Positions 20,547-33,217 of a stretch of 64,000 bases of DNA are shown here, piece by piece. Below the pieces are notes generated by a model. That model was not told the DNA's origin. It ran no database searches and worked only from the letters and a program-made list of their open reading frames with translations. Position numbers and translations under genes: made by a program. Origin of the DNA: Ahaetulla prasina (taxonomy: Eukaryota > Chordata > Lepidosauria > Squamata > Colubridae); the NCBI RefSeq assembly GCF_028640845.1, contig NC_080543.1:99383325-99447324 (forward strand), read 5' to 3'. Position 1 is the stretch's first letter; each line of letters starts with the position of its first letter.

Positions 20547-22609
20547 ATTATTTAAATTATATGTAATAAAGGAATAATTAAAAGTTAAACCAGAGTGGGA
20601 TGAGGGGAGAAGCAATCACTATTAAATCTTTCTTTTTGAAAAGAAATGCTTTGGTCAGAGTGATCACACCCAGCAAAATTCTGCTTATATAGTATTTCTG
20701 AATTAAATAGGTTTATGGATTTGGGAATAAGTACCCAGATTTCAGCCAGCAATGAATTATTGTTACATTTCTGAAAGTGGGGTTTATTACTGCTAAAATG
20801 ACAGATGATTAAATATATTGTAGTGAAAAGAAGTGGAATAACAAATTGTCTGCCACTTATCATCCTTACTGCAAAATCAAGGTAAAACAAACCAGCTATT
20901 TGTTTTTCACATACATTACATGCTGCATTGATTAAATGTCATCTGTTATTCCTAATGCAGGATTTCAAAGTTCATTGAAGATATAGCATAATATTTTCAT
21001 TGTTACCTTTTCAGTCCAATGGACTTTGTACTCTGTGTTAATCACCTGGAGACTGCTAGAATTATCTACAGCTTTTTATTTTTTTAAAAAGGATTTTGAA
21101 CTCTAAAGCTAACAATATGAGCATACATCTCAACTGGAAATTATTAGTCTGCCATGATAATGACACGATTTGTGTTTGTTTATTTGTGTCAGAAGCACCA
21201 CAATTAAAATAAGGCATCCTATGTGACAGAAAATTTAAAATATAAAAAATATACAATTAAAAATCTAAAAATGATCTTGGATTCATGATCAGTTCAATTT
21301 CAGTATTAATGGATTAACAGAATGGATTAATGTTCATGATAGATTCACTACTCAGTATGAGAAGAAGTCCACCAATCACTTAAGTTCACTTCTAGTTTTA
21401 TAATTAATCCCATATTATGTACACAGGTTTGCTTATTCAGTAAAAATAAAAACAAACATTTTGTTTGTTTTATTTGCTAATGAGAGAATTTACTGATACT
21501 TTCAGAACCCGAGTTCTATTTCTGAATGCGCTCTTCTCATCCAGTTGGCAAATATGTACTAAATGCAAGTTGACATAGCTGCCTAAACTGATATGCACTC
21601 CTAATTACAAATAACAGGCCTTAGAAGGGAAATTGCTATTAAGGTAAATTTCAGAACAAACATGTTAATTGAATTCTACCTAGGATATTTCTTCATAATG
21701 CTTTACATTTCAGTCTTCTTTCTTTTGCATAAAATCCATCAGTCGCAACAGGTTATTCTTAACCCAGAAGTTAGAGAGGAAAAGTTGTGCTAAAGGAAAT
21801 CAAACTGCTCAGTCTAATACATGCTAATCTTAGAAAAGTAATAAGTGTCAGGAAATTGACGATATTGCTTTTCTGATTTTCTTTTGCTGAAATTCTTGTT
21901 TGTTATCCTAAAGAAGCAAGGAGGTAGCAGAGAACATGTTGCAAACGTCCCTCTATCTTTTGATATTTTATATATCCTACTTTATAATGGAAAAGAATCA
22001 TAAGACAATACTCAGGAGCAACAGATCAATAGTGTGCACCTGGCCCACAAATGAGACAGAGTCAAATATTACTTCCCCAAACGTGTCTATGTATTTTAAA
22101 TTAAAGCAGGAGGTCCTAAACATTCCATATAATCCCTTCAAGTAATTTCAGATTGTTCATCAAGCCCCAAACATTTATTATGGGAAAATAATTTAATAAA
22201 TACTAACTAATAGTACTGTGAAATATCAATTATCACAACAATAACAATAACTGCTTGGATAGTCTAAAAGGCCGTTGGGAGTAGATGTTGACCACCTTGG
22301 TCAAGCCTGATTTTAAGCATAGCCATTGTTTTAAAATATCCATCGATTCCTAAAAACTAAAAAAGCAAATTTTAAACAAGGCTGTGTTATCTTTCATTTC
22401 TTTTTTTTTGTTATGACTTTTTTGTGTTTTGGTTATGGTGCCTGTGAACATGGCTGTGATCACATTTAACTGGATGTCTATTTTATTACCTTCAATACTA
22501 TAAAGTGTTAGATTTTTTTAAAAAAAAATTAATCTGGTACCATAGTAGTTTCTATTTTATTCCACAATACTGGTTCCTCCATTATAGTATAGTATAGTAT
22601 AGAATTTTA

Positions 22610-23627
22610 ATAATAATAATAATAATATTTTAATTTGTATACCGCCCTTCTCCCGAAGGACTCAGGGCGGTGAACAGCCAAAATAAAATACAAAAGAAAC
22701 AATACATACAATATTAAAAAACAACCCTTAAAAAACTTATTCAAATGGCCAAATTTAAAATGTAATAATGCCCTATAAAATTGACAGAAATTTCAAACCC
22801 ATAAAATCAAATTAAAAAATTTTTTTTTAAAAAATCAAGCCAGTCCAGCAAATAGGTTTTAAGTTTGCGGCGAAAGGTCCTAAGGTCAGATAGTTGTCGA
22901 AGTCCAGGGGGAAGTTTGTTCCACAGGGTAGGAGCCCCCACAGAGAAGGCCCTCCCCCTGGGGGCCGCCAGTCGACATTGTTCAGCTGACAGCACCCTGA
23001 GGAGTCCCTCTCTGTGAGAACGCACCGGTCATTGGGAGATAGAGGACGGCAGTAGACAGTCCTGTAAGTATCCCGGTCCTAAGCCATGGAGCGCTTTAAA
23101 GGTAGTAACCAATACCTTGAAGTGCACCCGGAAGACGACAGGTAGCCAGTGCAGTCTGCGCAGGATAGGTGTTACATGGGAGCTTTGAACTGCTCCCTCA
23201 ATAACCCGTGCAGCCGCATTCTGGACTAACTGGAGTCTCTGGGTACTCTTCAAGGGGAGCCCCATGTAGAGAGCATTGCAATAGTCCAAGCGAGAAGTAA
23301 CGAGAGCATGAGTGACCATGCATAGGGCATCCCGGTCCAGGAAGGGACGCAACTGGGGATCAGGCGAACCTGATAAAAAGCTCTCCTGGAGACGGTCGTC
23401 AAATGGTCTTCAAAGGACAACCGTCCATTCAGGAGCACGCCCAAGTTGCGCACCCTTTCCATCGGGGTCAATGACTCACCCCCAACAGACAGCCGCATGT
23501 GCAGCTGACTGTACCGGGGTGCCGGCATCCACAGCCACTCCGTCTTGGAGGGATTAAGCTTGAGCCTGTTTCTCCCCATCCAGACTCGTACGGCTTCCAA
23601 ACACCGGGACAGTACTTCGATAGCTTC
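22610..23627 (-). mobile_element. L2-type LINE inserted in copy A, AATTTTA duplication
   Basis: Flanked by AATTTTA at 22603-22609 and 23628-23634; the empty site is intact in copy B near 30470. On the minus strand it encodes MGRNRLKLNPSKTEWLWMPA, NLGVLLNGRLSFEDHL, SRLDYCNALYMGLPLKSTQR, LRRLHWLPVVFRVHFK and APTLWNKLPPGLRQLSDLRT. The 3' UTR ends in 'ccgccctgagtccttcggga' and (TTA)n. One frameshift near 23340 and the 5' truncation make it inactive. Because it inserted after the duplication it is a recent mobilisation. Confidence 0.85.
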
Positions 23628-23634
23628 AATTTTA

Positions 23635-24378
23635 TTGGCCAAGTGTGATTGGACACACAAGGAATTTGTCTTGGTGCATATGCTCTCAGTGTACATAAAA
23701 GAAAAGATACCTTCATCAAGGTACAACACTTACAACACTTAATGATAGTCATAGGGTACAAATAAGCAATCAGGAAACATCAATATAAATCATAAGGATT
23801 ACCAGCAATAAAGGTACAGTCATACAGTCATAAGTGGAAAGAGATTGGTGATGGGAACAATGAGAAGATTAATAGTAGTGCAGATTTAATAAATAGTTTG
23901 ACAGTGTTGAGGGAATTATTTGTTTAGCAGAGTGATGGCTTCGGGAAAAAACTGTTCTTGTGTCTAGTTGTTCTGGTGTGCAGTGCTCTATACTTCGTTT
24001 TGAGGGTAGGAGTTGAAACAGTTTATATCCAGGATGTGAGGGATCTGTAAATATTTTCATGGCCCTCTTCTTGATTTGTGCAGTATACAAGTCCTCAATG
24101 AAAGGCAGGTTGGTAGCAATTGTTTTTTCTGCAGTTCTAATTATTCTCTGAAGTCTGTGTGTTTCTTGTTGGGTTGCAGAACCAAACCAGACAGTTATAG
24201 AGGTGCAGATGACAGACTCAATAATTCCTCTGTAGAACTGGATCAGCAGCTCCTTGGGCAGTTTGAGCTTTCTGAGTTGGCGCAGAAAGAACATTCTTTG
24301 TTGTCCTTTTTTGATGATGTTTTTGATGTTAGTTGTCCATTTTAGATCTTGCAATATGGTAGAACCTAGAAATTTGAA
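23635..24378 (-). pseudogene. Microsatellite-tailed LINE 3' end (copy A)
   Basis: Same family as 12.34-13.63 kb: minus-strand LKWTTNIKNIIKKGQQRMFF, ESVICTSITVWFGSATQQ, SHPGYKLFQLLPSKR. The 3' UTR ends 'ccaatcacacttggccaata'. Its (TATAG) tail remnant (22585-22602) is now separated from it by the L2 insertion. Present in both duplicated copies, so it predates the duplication. Confidence 0.75.
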
Positions 24379-25043
24379 GGTTATTTAAATTTAACAGAGT
24401 GTTATTTATAAAATCTCAAAATGCATGTAATTGTCTACATATAAACATTTTCAGATGTATGTGGATATCTTTGAATATTTTACAATCTTTCAAATGTGAT
24501 CAAATTCTTCCAGGTTAGTTGAGAATCTTGGGAACTGTAATCCCTGAACATCTGGAAGACAGCATGTTGACAGTTTTCTACATGCCCATGTGTCTATGAT
24601 TCTCTTATCGTATGTTGTTATCTGCAGGAAAAAAATAGTTTTATAGATTTTCCTGTGTCAGTTGAAACTGTTTTGTTGCATCACAACAATCAATAGTTTT
24701 CCTCAACAGTGGCAAAGCCAGTCACCTTGGAATACATGTAAGTCCGTGAATGTTGTCCAGTAGCACAGTCATCTATACTATAGCAATGTTTCTCAATCTT
24801 GGCAACTTTAAGATATGTGGACGTCAACTTCCAGAATTCCCCAGTCAGAATTCTCAGACAGTTATGTCTGGTGACCATATTTACCTTGCCACTTCTCACT
24901 ACTAGAGCGAAATCAGGCAAAGTATCATAATCATTCTGGACTTTGAATTTGTGGATAATATTCATTTATTTATTATCCCAGCTGTTAAAAGTGTGATTAA
25001 TATCCATTTGCTGGGGAAGTTGGCAGTAGAAGAATGGAATGGA

Positions 25044-25157
25044 AGGGGAGGGGAGGGGAGAGGAGAGGAGAGGAGAAGGGAAGGGAAGAGAAGAGAAGAG
25101 AAGAGAAGAGAAGAGAAGAGAAGAGAAGAGAAGAGAAGAGAAGAGAAGAGAAGAGAA
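25044..25157 (+). repeat. (GAGAA)n / (GGGGA)n purine microsatellite (copy A)
   Basis: About 110 bp of GGGGA grading into AGAGA units, followed by 'aatactttattcgccacaca', which resembles a LINE 3' terminus in reverse. This may be a second microsatellite seeded by a LINE tail. The homologue in copy B is 31924-32021. Confidence 0.85.
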
Positions 25158-26209
25158 ATACTTTATTCGCCACACACAAGGAATATGATAGTTAAAATAA
25201 GTCTAAATAATGCCAAAACCAAGGATGCAATTTTAGTTTCTAAATCCTGGCCAGGTTTGAAAATTTGCTAAATATATAAAAGCACAAATACTGTGGCTAC
25301 ATCTGCAAGGCTATTTTACTGCTGAATGAAAAACAGGAATATAAAAAGCTGTCCCTGGAGGACATATGGGTAGTTACTTGAAATTTAATGAACCAGGGCT
25401 GCAGTATTACCTGGTATGAGTAGCACAATCATCAGTAGGCAAACTGATTAAGGAGATTAAAGATCAGGAGAAAGTGCATTTATTTGTCCTGCTTATTTTC
25501 TGCACTAGACCTTTCACCTGGAGTAACAGCCTGGAGTTTATTTGGCGTTCTGGGTAATACTGTCTTATTTTCCCTGCCCCAATCAGTTATGTGGATGGGC
25601 AAAATCATTTAGCTATATGTATCTGGCACAACAAAGATTAATCAGCTACATTTTTGCTGACTTTTAAACTGCAGGTTTCTATTCTCTGTTGGAAACAGTC
25701 CTTAGTTTTCTTTCACTGGGTTTTACATAGATTTTGTAATCCTTAAACCACTGATGTAGATGAGCGGACCTGGGCATTTTATGGCCTGCAGGCAACAGCC
25801 ACCCCACAGTGGGGGGCAGAGACAGCAGCAATGGGGGCCCTCCACAACTGTCCTCTTGGGTTTTTCATGTGGCCCTTGGGAAAATTAATTTCTTCCCCCC
25901 GCCCCGCTGTGGATAAGGAAGAGGTAGATAAGACTCTGTGTTCTATGCTGTACATAGATTATGCCAAAAATACCACCTATAATTATTGGTTATTTTTTAT
26001 CATTATGTTTAATAATTCTTGACATGGCAAAGACAAGGTCATTTCAGAATCTGCTTTTAATACTCAAGAATAAAAGGAAGTAAATAACTGGAAACTTAAA
26101 AAGAAATGAGTCAATCACAAAAAACTGGACAATAATTAATGTAACATATTCTAGGCTAAAAAATCTGCATGGAAATGTCATAGATTTCTGGGAAAAGCAG
26201 ATTGGATTA

Positions 26210-27771
26210 TATAATATATAATATATAACATCAGAGTTGGAAGGGACCTTGGAGGCCTTCTAGTCCAACCCCCTGCCCAGGCAGGAAACCCTACACCATC
26301 TCAGTCAGATGGTTATCCAACATTTTCTTAAAAATTTCCAGTGTTGGAGCATTCACAACTTCTGAAGGCAAGTCGTTCCACTTATTAATTGTTCTAACTG
26401 TCAGGAAATTTCTCCTTAGTTCTAAGTTGCTTCTTTCCTTGATCAGTTTCCACCCATTGCTTCTTGTTCTACCCTCAGGTGCTCTGGAGAACAGCCCAAC
26501 TCCCACTTCTCTGTGGCAGCCCCTGAGATATTGGAACACTACTATCATGTCTCCCCTGGTCCTTCTTTTTGTTAAACTAGACATACCCAGTTCCTGCAAC
26601 CGTTCTTCATATGTTTTATCCTCCAGTCCCCTAATCATCTTTGTTGCTCTTCTCTGCACTCTTTCTAGAGTCTCAACATCTTTTTTACATCGTGGCGACC
26701 AAAACTGGATGCAATATTCCAAGTGTGGCCTTACCAAGGCATTATAAAGTGGTACTAGCACTTCACGTGATCTTGATTCTATCCCTCTGTTTATGGAGCC
26801 CAGAACTGTGTTGGCTTTTTTAACAGCTGCTGCACTGCTGGCTCATATCTAGATGGTTATCCACTAGGACCCCAAGACCCTTCTCACAGGTACTACTATT
26901 GAGCAAGGTACCACATATACGGTACTGGTGCATTTTGTTCATTTGGCCTGAATGTAGAGCCTTACTTTTTCACTGTTGAATTTCATTTTGTTAGATGGCG
27001 CCCAATGTTCAAGTCTGTCAAGATCTTTCTGTAACTTGAGCCTATCTTCTGGAGTGTTAGCTATTCCTGCCAGCTTGGTGTCATCTGCAAATTTGATGAG
27101 TTCCCCATCTATCCCTCGTCCAAGTCATTGATGAAGATGTTGAAGAGTACTGGGCCTAAAACAGAGCCTTGGGGTACTCCACTGCATACTTCCCTCCATG
27201 TGGATGTAGTTCCGTTGAGGACTACACGTTGAGTGCGGTTGGTCAGCCAGTTACGAATCCATCTGGTGGTGGTGCTGTCTAACCCACATTTTTCTACTTT
27301 ATCTAGTAGTAGGTTATGGTCTACTTTATCAAATGCTTTACTGAAGTCCAAGTAAATTATATCAACAGCATTCCTCTGGTCTACTAATTTTGTCATTTTG
27401 TCAAAGAATGCGATAAGATTAGTCTGGCATGATCTGTTTTTGACAAACCCATGTTGGCTTTTGGTTATTACTTTGTTTGCTTCTAGGTGTTCGGTGATTC
27501 GTTGCTTGATTATCTTTTCCAGAATCTTCCCCGGTATTGAGGTCAGACTGATAGGTCTGTAGTTTCCTGGATCTGTTTTTTTTCCTTTTTTGAAGATGGG
27601 AACTACATCAGCTCTTTTCCAGTCCTCTGGCAGCTCCCCTGTGCTCCAGGATCTTTGAAAGATATAGTTCAGTGGTTCTGAGATCACGTCTGCCAGTTCC
27701 TTCAGAACCTTGGGGTGTAATCCATCTGGTCCTGGTGATTTGAACTCGTCTAGGGTAGACAGGTGTAGACA
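26210..27771 (-). pseudogene. CR1 LINE with reverse-transcriptase domain (inserted in copy A)
   Basis: The minus-strand frame 27687-27109 has [60 protein letters not shown] and [31 protein letters not shown] follows after a frame change (about 27095), giving the F/YADD catalytic box. The C-terminal part 26761-26291 has [20 protein letters not shown] and [20 protein letters not shown]. The CR1-type 3' end 'ggactagaaggcctccaagg' is followed by a (TATA)-rich tail. GATTA flanks both sides (26205-26209, 27772-27776), and copy B keeps the empty site at about 33070. 5'-truncated and frameshifted, hence inactive. Confidence 0.85.
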
Positions 27772-27802
27772 GATTAGTAATACCTTGTTCAGACACTAAA
27801 TA

Positions 27803-27905
27803 ACATAACATAACATCAGAGTTGGAAGGGACCTTGGAGGCCTTCTAGTCCAACCCCCTGCCCAGGCAGGAAACCCTACACCATCTCAGTCAGATGGTTA
27901 TCCAA
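27803..27905 (-). mobile_element. CR1 3'-end stub at the duplication junction
   Basis: On the minus strand: 'ttggataaccatctgactga' through the CR1 end 'ccaaggtcccttccaactct' to a (GATGTTATGTTATGTTA) tail. The tail abuts the last base of copy A. The truncated 5' end abuts copy B, sharing CCAA with the sequence before 'agacacc'. There is no flanking target duplication, unlike the other insertions here. It is absent after copy B and before copy A. Confidence 0.8.
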
Positions 27906-27915
27906 AGACACCAAC

Positions 27916-27946
27916 CTGAAGATGATGAGTGAGACCTTGTCGAAAC
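27916..27946 (+). ncRNA. Hammerhead-like core (copy B)
   Basis: Identical to the motif at 20407-20437. Here the upstream promoter-like segment is missing because the duplication breakpoint lies about 10 bases before it, so this copy is unlikely to be transcribed from its own element. Confidence 0.3.
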
Positions 27947-27999
27947 ATCGCCAAGATACTCTCAACCTTACACAGGAAAAGACCTGAAAATGCCAAGAC

Positions 28000-28000
<1 letters not shown>

Positions 28001-28048
<48 letters not shown>
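28001..28048 (+). repeat. (AC)n microsatellite (copy B)
   Basis: Shorter than its homologue at 20491-20545, by a few CA units. Confidence 0.95.
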
Positions 28049-28049
<1 letters not shown>

Positions 28050-29747
28050 ATTATTTAAATTATATGTAATAAAGGAATAATTAAAAGTTAAACCAGAGTG
28101 GGATGAGGGGAGAAGCAATCACTATTAAATCTTTCTTTTTGAAAAGAAATGCTTTGGTCAGAGTGATCACACCCAGCAAAATTCTGCTTATATAGTATTT
28201 CTGAATTAAATAGGTTTATGGATTTGGGAATAAGTACCCAGATTTCAGCCAGCAATGAATTATTGTTACATTTCTGAAAGTGGGGTTTATTACTGCTAAA
28301 ATGACAGATGATTAAATATATTGTAGTGAAAAGAAGTGGAATAACAAATTGTCTGCCACTTATCATCCTTACTGCAAAATCAAGGTAAAACAAACCAGCT
28401 ATTTGTTTTTCACATACATTACATGCTGCATTGATTAAATGTCATCTGTTATTCCTAATGCAGGATTTCAAAGTTCATTGAAGATATAGCATAATATTTT
28501 CATTGTTACCTTTTCAGTCCAATGGACTTTGTACTCTGTGTTAATCACCTGGAGACTGCTAGAATTATCTACAGCTTTTTATTTTTTTAAAAAGGATTTT
28601 GAACTCTAAAGCTAACAATATGAGCATACATCTCAACTGGAAATTATTAGTCTGCCATGATAATGACACGATTTGTGTTTGTTTATTTGTGTCAGAAGCA
28701 CCACAATTAAAATAAGGCATCCTATGTGACAGAAAATTTAAAATATAAAAAATATACAATTAAAAATCTAAAAATGATCTTGGATTCATGATCAGTTCAA
28801 TTTCAGTATTAATGGATTAACAGAATGGATTAATGTTCATGATAGATTCACTACTCAGTATGACAAGAAGTCCACCAATCACTTCTAGTTTTATAATTAA
28901 TCCCACATTATGTACACAAGTTTGCTTATTCAGTAAAAATAAAAACAAACATTTTGTTTGTTTTATTTGCTAATGAGAGAATTTACTGATACTTTCAGAA
29001 CCCGAGTTCTATTTCTGAATGTGCTCTTCTCATCCAGTTGGCAAATATGTACTACATGCAAGTTGACATAGCTGCCTAAACTGATATGCACTCCTAATTA
29101 CAAATAACAGGCCTTAGAAGGGAAATTGCTATTAAGGTAAATTTCAGAACAAACATGTTAATTGAATTCTACCTAGGATATTTCTTCATAATGTTTTACA
29201 TTTCAGTCTTCTTTCTTTTGCATAAAATCCATCAGTCGCAACAGGTTATTCTTAACCCAGAAGTTAGAGAGGAAAAGTTGTGCTAAAGGAAATCAAACTG
29301 CTCAGTCTAATACATGCTAATCTTAGAAAAGTAATAAGTGTCAGGAAATTGACAATATTGCTTTTCTGATTTTCTTTTTCTGAAATTCTTGTTTGTTATC
29401 CTAAAGAAGCAAGGAGGTAGCAGAGAACATGTTGCAAATGTCCCTCTATCTTTTGATATTTTATATATCCTACTTTATAATGGAAAAGAATCATAAGACA
29501 ATACTCAGGAGCAGCAGATCAATAGTGTGCACCTGGCCCACAAATAAGACAGAGTCAAAGGTCATTCAATATTACTTCCCCAAATGTGTCTATGTATTTT
29601 AAATTAAAGCAGGAGGTCCTAAACATTCCATATAATCCCTTCAAGTAATTTCAGATTGTTCATCAAGCCCCAAACTTTTATTATGGGAAAATAATTTAAT
29701 AAATACTAACTAATAGTACTGTGAAATATCAATCATTACAACAATAA

Positions 29748-30105
29748 TCTCTGTGGGAGCACCTACCCTCTGGAACGAACTTCCCCCCGGTTTGCGCCAA
29801 TTGCCTGACCTTCGGACCTTTCGCCGGGAACTGAAAACTTATTTATTTATCCAAGCAGGACTGGCCTGATTTTTAAACTCTAAATTTTAAATTTTAAATT
29901 GTAATTTTATTGGGTATTTTATAGGGTCAATTGGACAGTTTTAATTTCGGCCTTTTATTGAATAAGTTTTTTAATTGTTATTTTAGTGTGTATATTAATT
30001 GTTTTAAATGAAGACTGTACACTGCCCTGAGTCCTTCGGGAGAAGGGCGGTATAAAAGTTTAATTAATTAATTAAATAATTAAATAAATAAATAAATAAA
30101 TAAAT
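29748..30105 (+). mobile_element. L2-type LINE 3' end inserted in copy B, AACAATAA duplication
   Basis: AACAATAA flanks both sides (29740-29747, 30106-30113), and copy A has the empty site near 22228-22243. It encodes the last ORF2 residues (VGAPTLWNELPPGLRQLPDL then TFRRELKTYLFIQAGLA). It ends 'ccctgagtccttcgggagaa' with an AATT/AAAT tail. It is the same subfamily as the L2 in copy A, and both are post-duplication. Confidence 0.85.
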
Positions 30106-30439
30106 AACAATAACTGCTTGGATAGTCTAAAAGGCCGTTGGGAGTAGATGTTGACCACCTTGGTCAAGCCTGATTTTAAGCATAGCCATTGTTTTAAAAT
30201 ATCCATTGATTCCTAAAAATTAAAGAGGCAAATTTTAAACAAGGCTGTGTTATCTTTCATTTCTTTTTTTGTTATGACTTTTTTGTGTTTTGGTTATGTT
30301 GCCTGTGAACATGGCTGTGATCACATTTAACTGGATGTCCATTTTATTACCTTCAATACTATAAAGTGTTAGATTTTTTTTTAAAAAAATTAATCTGGTA
30401 CCATAGTAGTTTCTATTTTATTCCACAATACTGGTTTCC

Positions 30440-31262
30440 CCATTATAGTATAGTATAGTATAGAATTTTATTGGCCAAGTGTGATTGGACACACAAAGAA
30501 TTTGTCTTGGTGCATATGCTCTCAGTATACATAAAAGAAAAGATACCTTCATCAAGGTACAACACTTACAACACTTAATGATAGTCATAGGGTACAAATT
30601 TAACACTTAATGATACAACACTTAATGATAGTCATAGGGTACAAATAAGCAATCAGGAAACATCAATATAAATCATAAGGATTACCAGCGATAAAGTTAC
30701 AGTCATACAGTCATAAGTGGAAAGAGATTGGTGATGGGAACGATGAGAAGATTAATAGTAGTGCAGATTTAATAAATAGTTTGACAGTGTTGAGGGAATT
30801 ATTTGTTTAGCAGAGTGATGGCTTCGGGAAAAAACTGTTCTTGTGTCTAGTTGTTCCGGTGTGCAGTGCTCTATACCTTCGTTTTGAGGGTAGGAGTTGA
30901 AACAGTTTATATCCAGGATGTGAGGGATCTGTAAATATTTTCATGGCCCTCTTCTTGATTTGTGCAGTATACAGGTCCTCAATGGAAGGCAGGTTGGTAA
31001 CAATTGTTTTTTCTGCAGTTCTAATTATTCTCTGAAGTCTGTGTCTGTCTTGTTGGGTTGCAGAACCAAACCAGACAGTTATAGAGGTGCAGATGACAGA
31101 CTCAATAATTCCTCTGTAGAACTGGATCAGCAGCTCCTTGGGCAGTTTGAGCTTTCTGAGTTGGCGCAGAAAGAACATTCTTTGTTGTCCTTTTTTGATG
31201 ATGTTTTTGATGTTAGTTGTCCATTTTAGATCTTGCGATATGGTAGAACCTAGAAATTTGAA
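30440..31262 (-). pseudogene. Microsatellite-tailed LINE 3' end (copy B)
   Basis: Uninterrupted homologue of the copy A LINE: (TATAG) tail, 'ccaatcacacttggccaata' end and minus-strand LRQLRKLKLPKELLIQFYRG. It has a small internal duplication near 30575-30650 ('acttaatgatagtcataggg' twice) not present in copy A. Confidence 0.75.
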
Positions 31263-31923
31263 GGTTATTTAAATTTAACAGAGTGTTATTTATAAAATCT
31301 CAAAATGCATGTAATTGTCTACATATAAACATTTTCAGATGTATGTGGATATCTTTGAATATTTTACAATCTTTCAAATGTGATCAAATTCTTCCAGGTT
31401 AGTTGAGAATCTTGGGAACTGTAATCCCTGAACATCTGGAAGACAGCATGTTGACAATTTTCTACATGCCCATGTGTCTATGATTCTCTTACTGTATGTT
31501 GTTATCTGCAGGAAAAAAATAGTTTTATAGATTTTTCTGTGTCAGTTGAAACTGTTCTGTTGCATCACAACAATCAATAGTTTTCCTCAACAGTGGCAAA
31601 GCCAGTCACCTTGGAATACATGTAAGTCCGTGAATGTTGTCCAATAGCACAGTCATCTATACTATAGCAATGTTTCTCGATCTTGGCAACTTTAAGATAT
31701 GTGGACGTCAACTTCCAGAATTCCCCAGTCAGAATTCTCAGACAGAGTTATGTCTGGTGACCATATTTACCTTGCCACTTCTCACTACTAGAGCGAAATC
31801 AGGCAAAGTATCATTTTGGACTTTGAATTTGTGGATAATATTCATTTATTTATTATCCCAGCTGTTAAAAGTGTGATTAATATCCATTTGCTGGGAGAGG
31901 TGGCAGTGGAAGAATAGAATGGA

Positions 31924-32021
31924 ATGGAATGGGAGGGGAGGGGAGGAAAGAGGAGAGGAGAGGAGAAGAGAAGAGAAGAGAAGAGAAGAGAAGAGAAGAG
32001 AAGAGAAGAGAAGAGAAGAGA
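31924..32021 (+). repeat. (GAGAA)n purine microsatellite (copy B)
   Basis: Homologue of 25044-25157 with a different unit composition and fewer units. Confidence 0.85.
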
Positions 32022-33217
32022 AATACTTTATTGGCTACACATAAGGAATATGATAGTTAAAATAAGTCTAAATAATGCCAAAACCAAGGATGGAATTTTA
32101 GTTACTAAATCCTGGCCAGGTTTGAAAATTTGCTAAATATATAAAAGCACAAATACTGTGGATACATCTGCAAGGCTATTTTACTGCTGAATGAAAAACA
32201 GGAATATAAAAAGCTGTCCCTGGAGGACGTATGGGTAGTTACTTGAAATTTAGTGAACCAGGGCTGCAGTATTACCTGGTATGAGTAGCACAATCATCAG
32301 TAGGCAAACTGATTAAGGAGATTAAAGATCAGGAGAAAGTGCATTTATTTGTCCTGCTTATTTTCTGCACTAGACCTTTCACCTGGAGTAACAGCTTGGA
32401 GTTTATTTGGCATTCTGGGTAATACTGTCTTATTTTCCCTGCCCCAATCAGTTATGTGGATGGGCAAAATCATTTAGCTATATGTATCTGGCACAACAAA
32501 GATTAATCAGCTACATTTTTGCTGACTTTTAAACTGCAGGTTTCTATTCTCTGTTGGAAACAATACTTAGTTTTCTTTCACTGGGTTTTACATAGATTTT
32601 GTAATCCTTAAACCGCTGATGTAGATGAGCGGACGTGGGCATTTTATGGCCTGCAGGCAACAGCCAGCCCACAGTGGGGGGCAGAGACAGCAGCAATAGG
32701 GGCCCTCCACAACTGTCCTCTTGGGTTTTTCATGTGTCCCTTGGGAAAATTAATTTCCTCCCCCCGCCCCACTATGGATAAGGAAGAGGTAGATAAGACT
32801 CTGTGTTCTATGCTGTACATAGATTATGCCAAAAATACCACCTATAATTATTGTTTATTGTTTATCATTATGTTTAATAATTCTTGACATGGCAAAGACA
32901 AGGTCATTTCAGAATCTGCTTTTAATACACAAGAATAAAAGGAAGTAAATAACTGGAAACTTAAAAAGAAATGAGTCAATCACAAAAAACTGGACAATAA
33001 TTAATGTAACATATTCTAGGCTAAAAAAACTGCATGGAAATGTCATAGATTTCTGGGAAAAGCAGATTGGATTAGTAATACCTTGTTCAGACACTAAATA
33101 CTTATTAGCTATTAAAATCTAGCACTACGAAATGTGTTTTATGTTTAAGCTTTCCTAATATCTTAAAGTTTAGTTTTTTAATTGTAACAAACTGGCCAGA
33201 ATTATAAAAAGAATATA

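Larger units (their letters stand above)
20393..27802 (+). repeat. Tandem segmental duplication, copy A
   Basis: Matches 27902-33100 end to end once three later insertions are set aside: L2 at 22610-23627 and CR1 at 26210-27771 here, L2 at 29748-30105 in copy B. The net lengths agree (about 4.82 and 4.83 kb). Differences are scattered single bases and small indels; between 20585 and 20890 I could find none against 28088-28393. The left edge begins at 'ccaaagacaccagcctgaag'; the right edge is 'cagacactaaata'. Confidence 0.9.
27902..33100 (+). repeat. Tandem segmental duplication, copy B
   Basis: Second copy of the unit described at 20393-27802, in the same orientation. It runs on into unique sequence ('cttattagctattaaaatct') that presumably followed the original single copy. 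It contains homologues of the antisense LINE (30440-31262), the (AC)n and the purine array, and lacks both copy A insertions. Confidence 0.9.

Noticed and set aside
20280..20615. Frame with a long Cys/Val repeat (also at 27876-28118)
   Set aside because: Translation of the (AC)n microsatellite.
20585..20890. Identical 101-codon frame in both duplication copies (also 28088-28393)
   Set aside because: Identity comes from the recent duplication, not selection. The peptide has no motif and uses a doubtful start.
24951..25271. Arg/Glu/Lys-rich frames and antisense Ser/Leu/Phe frames
   Set aside because: Translation of the purine microsatellite; both strands give low-complexity peptides.
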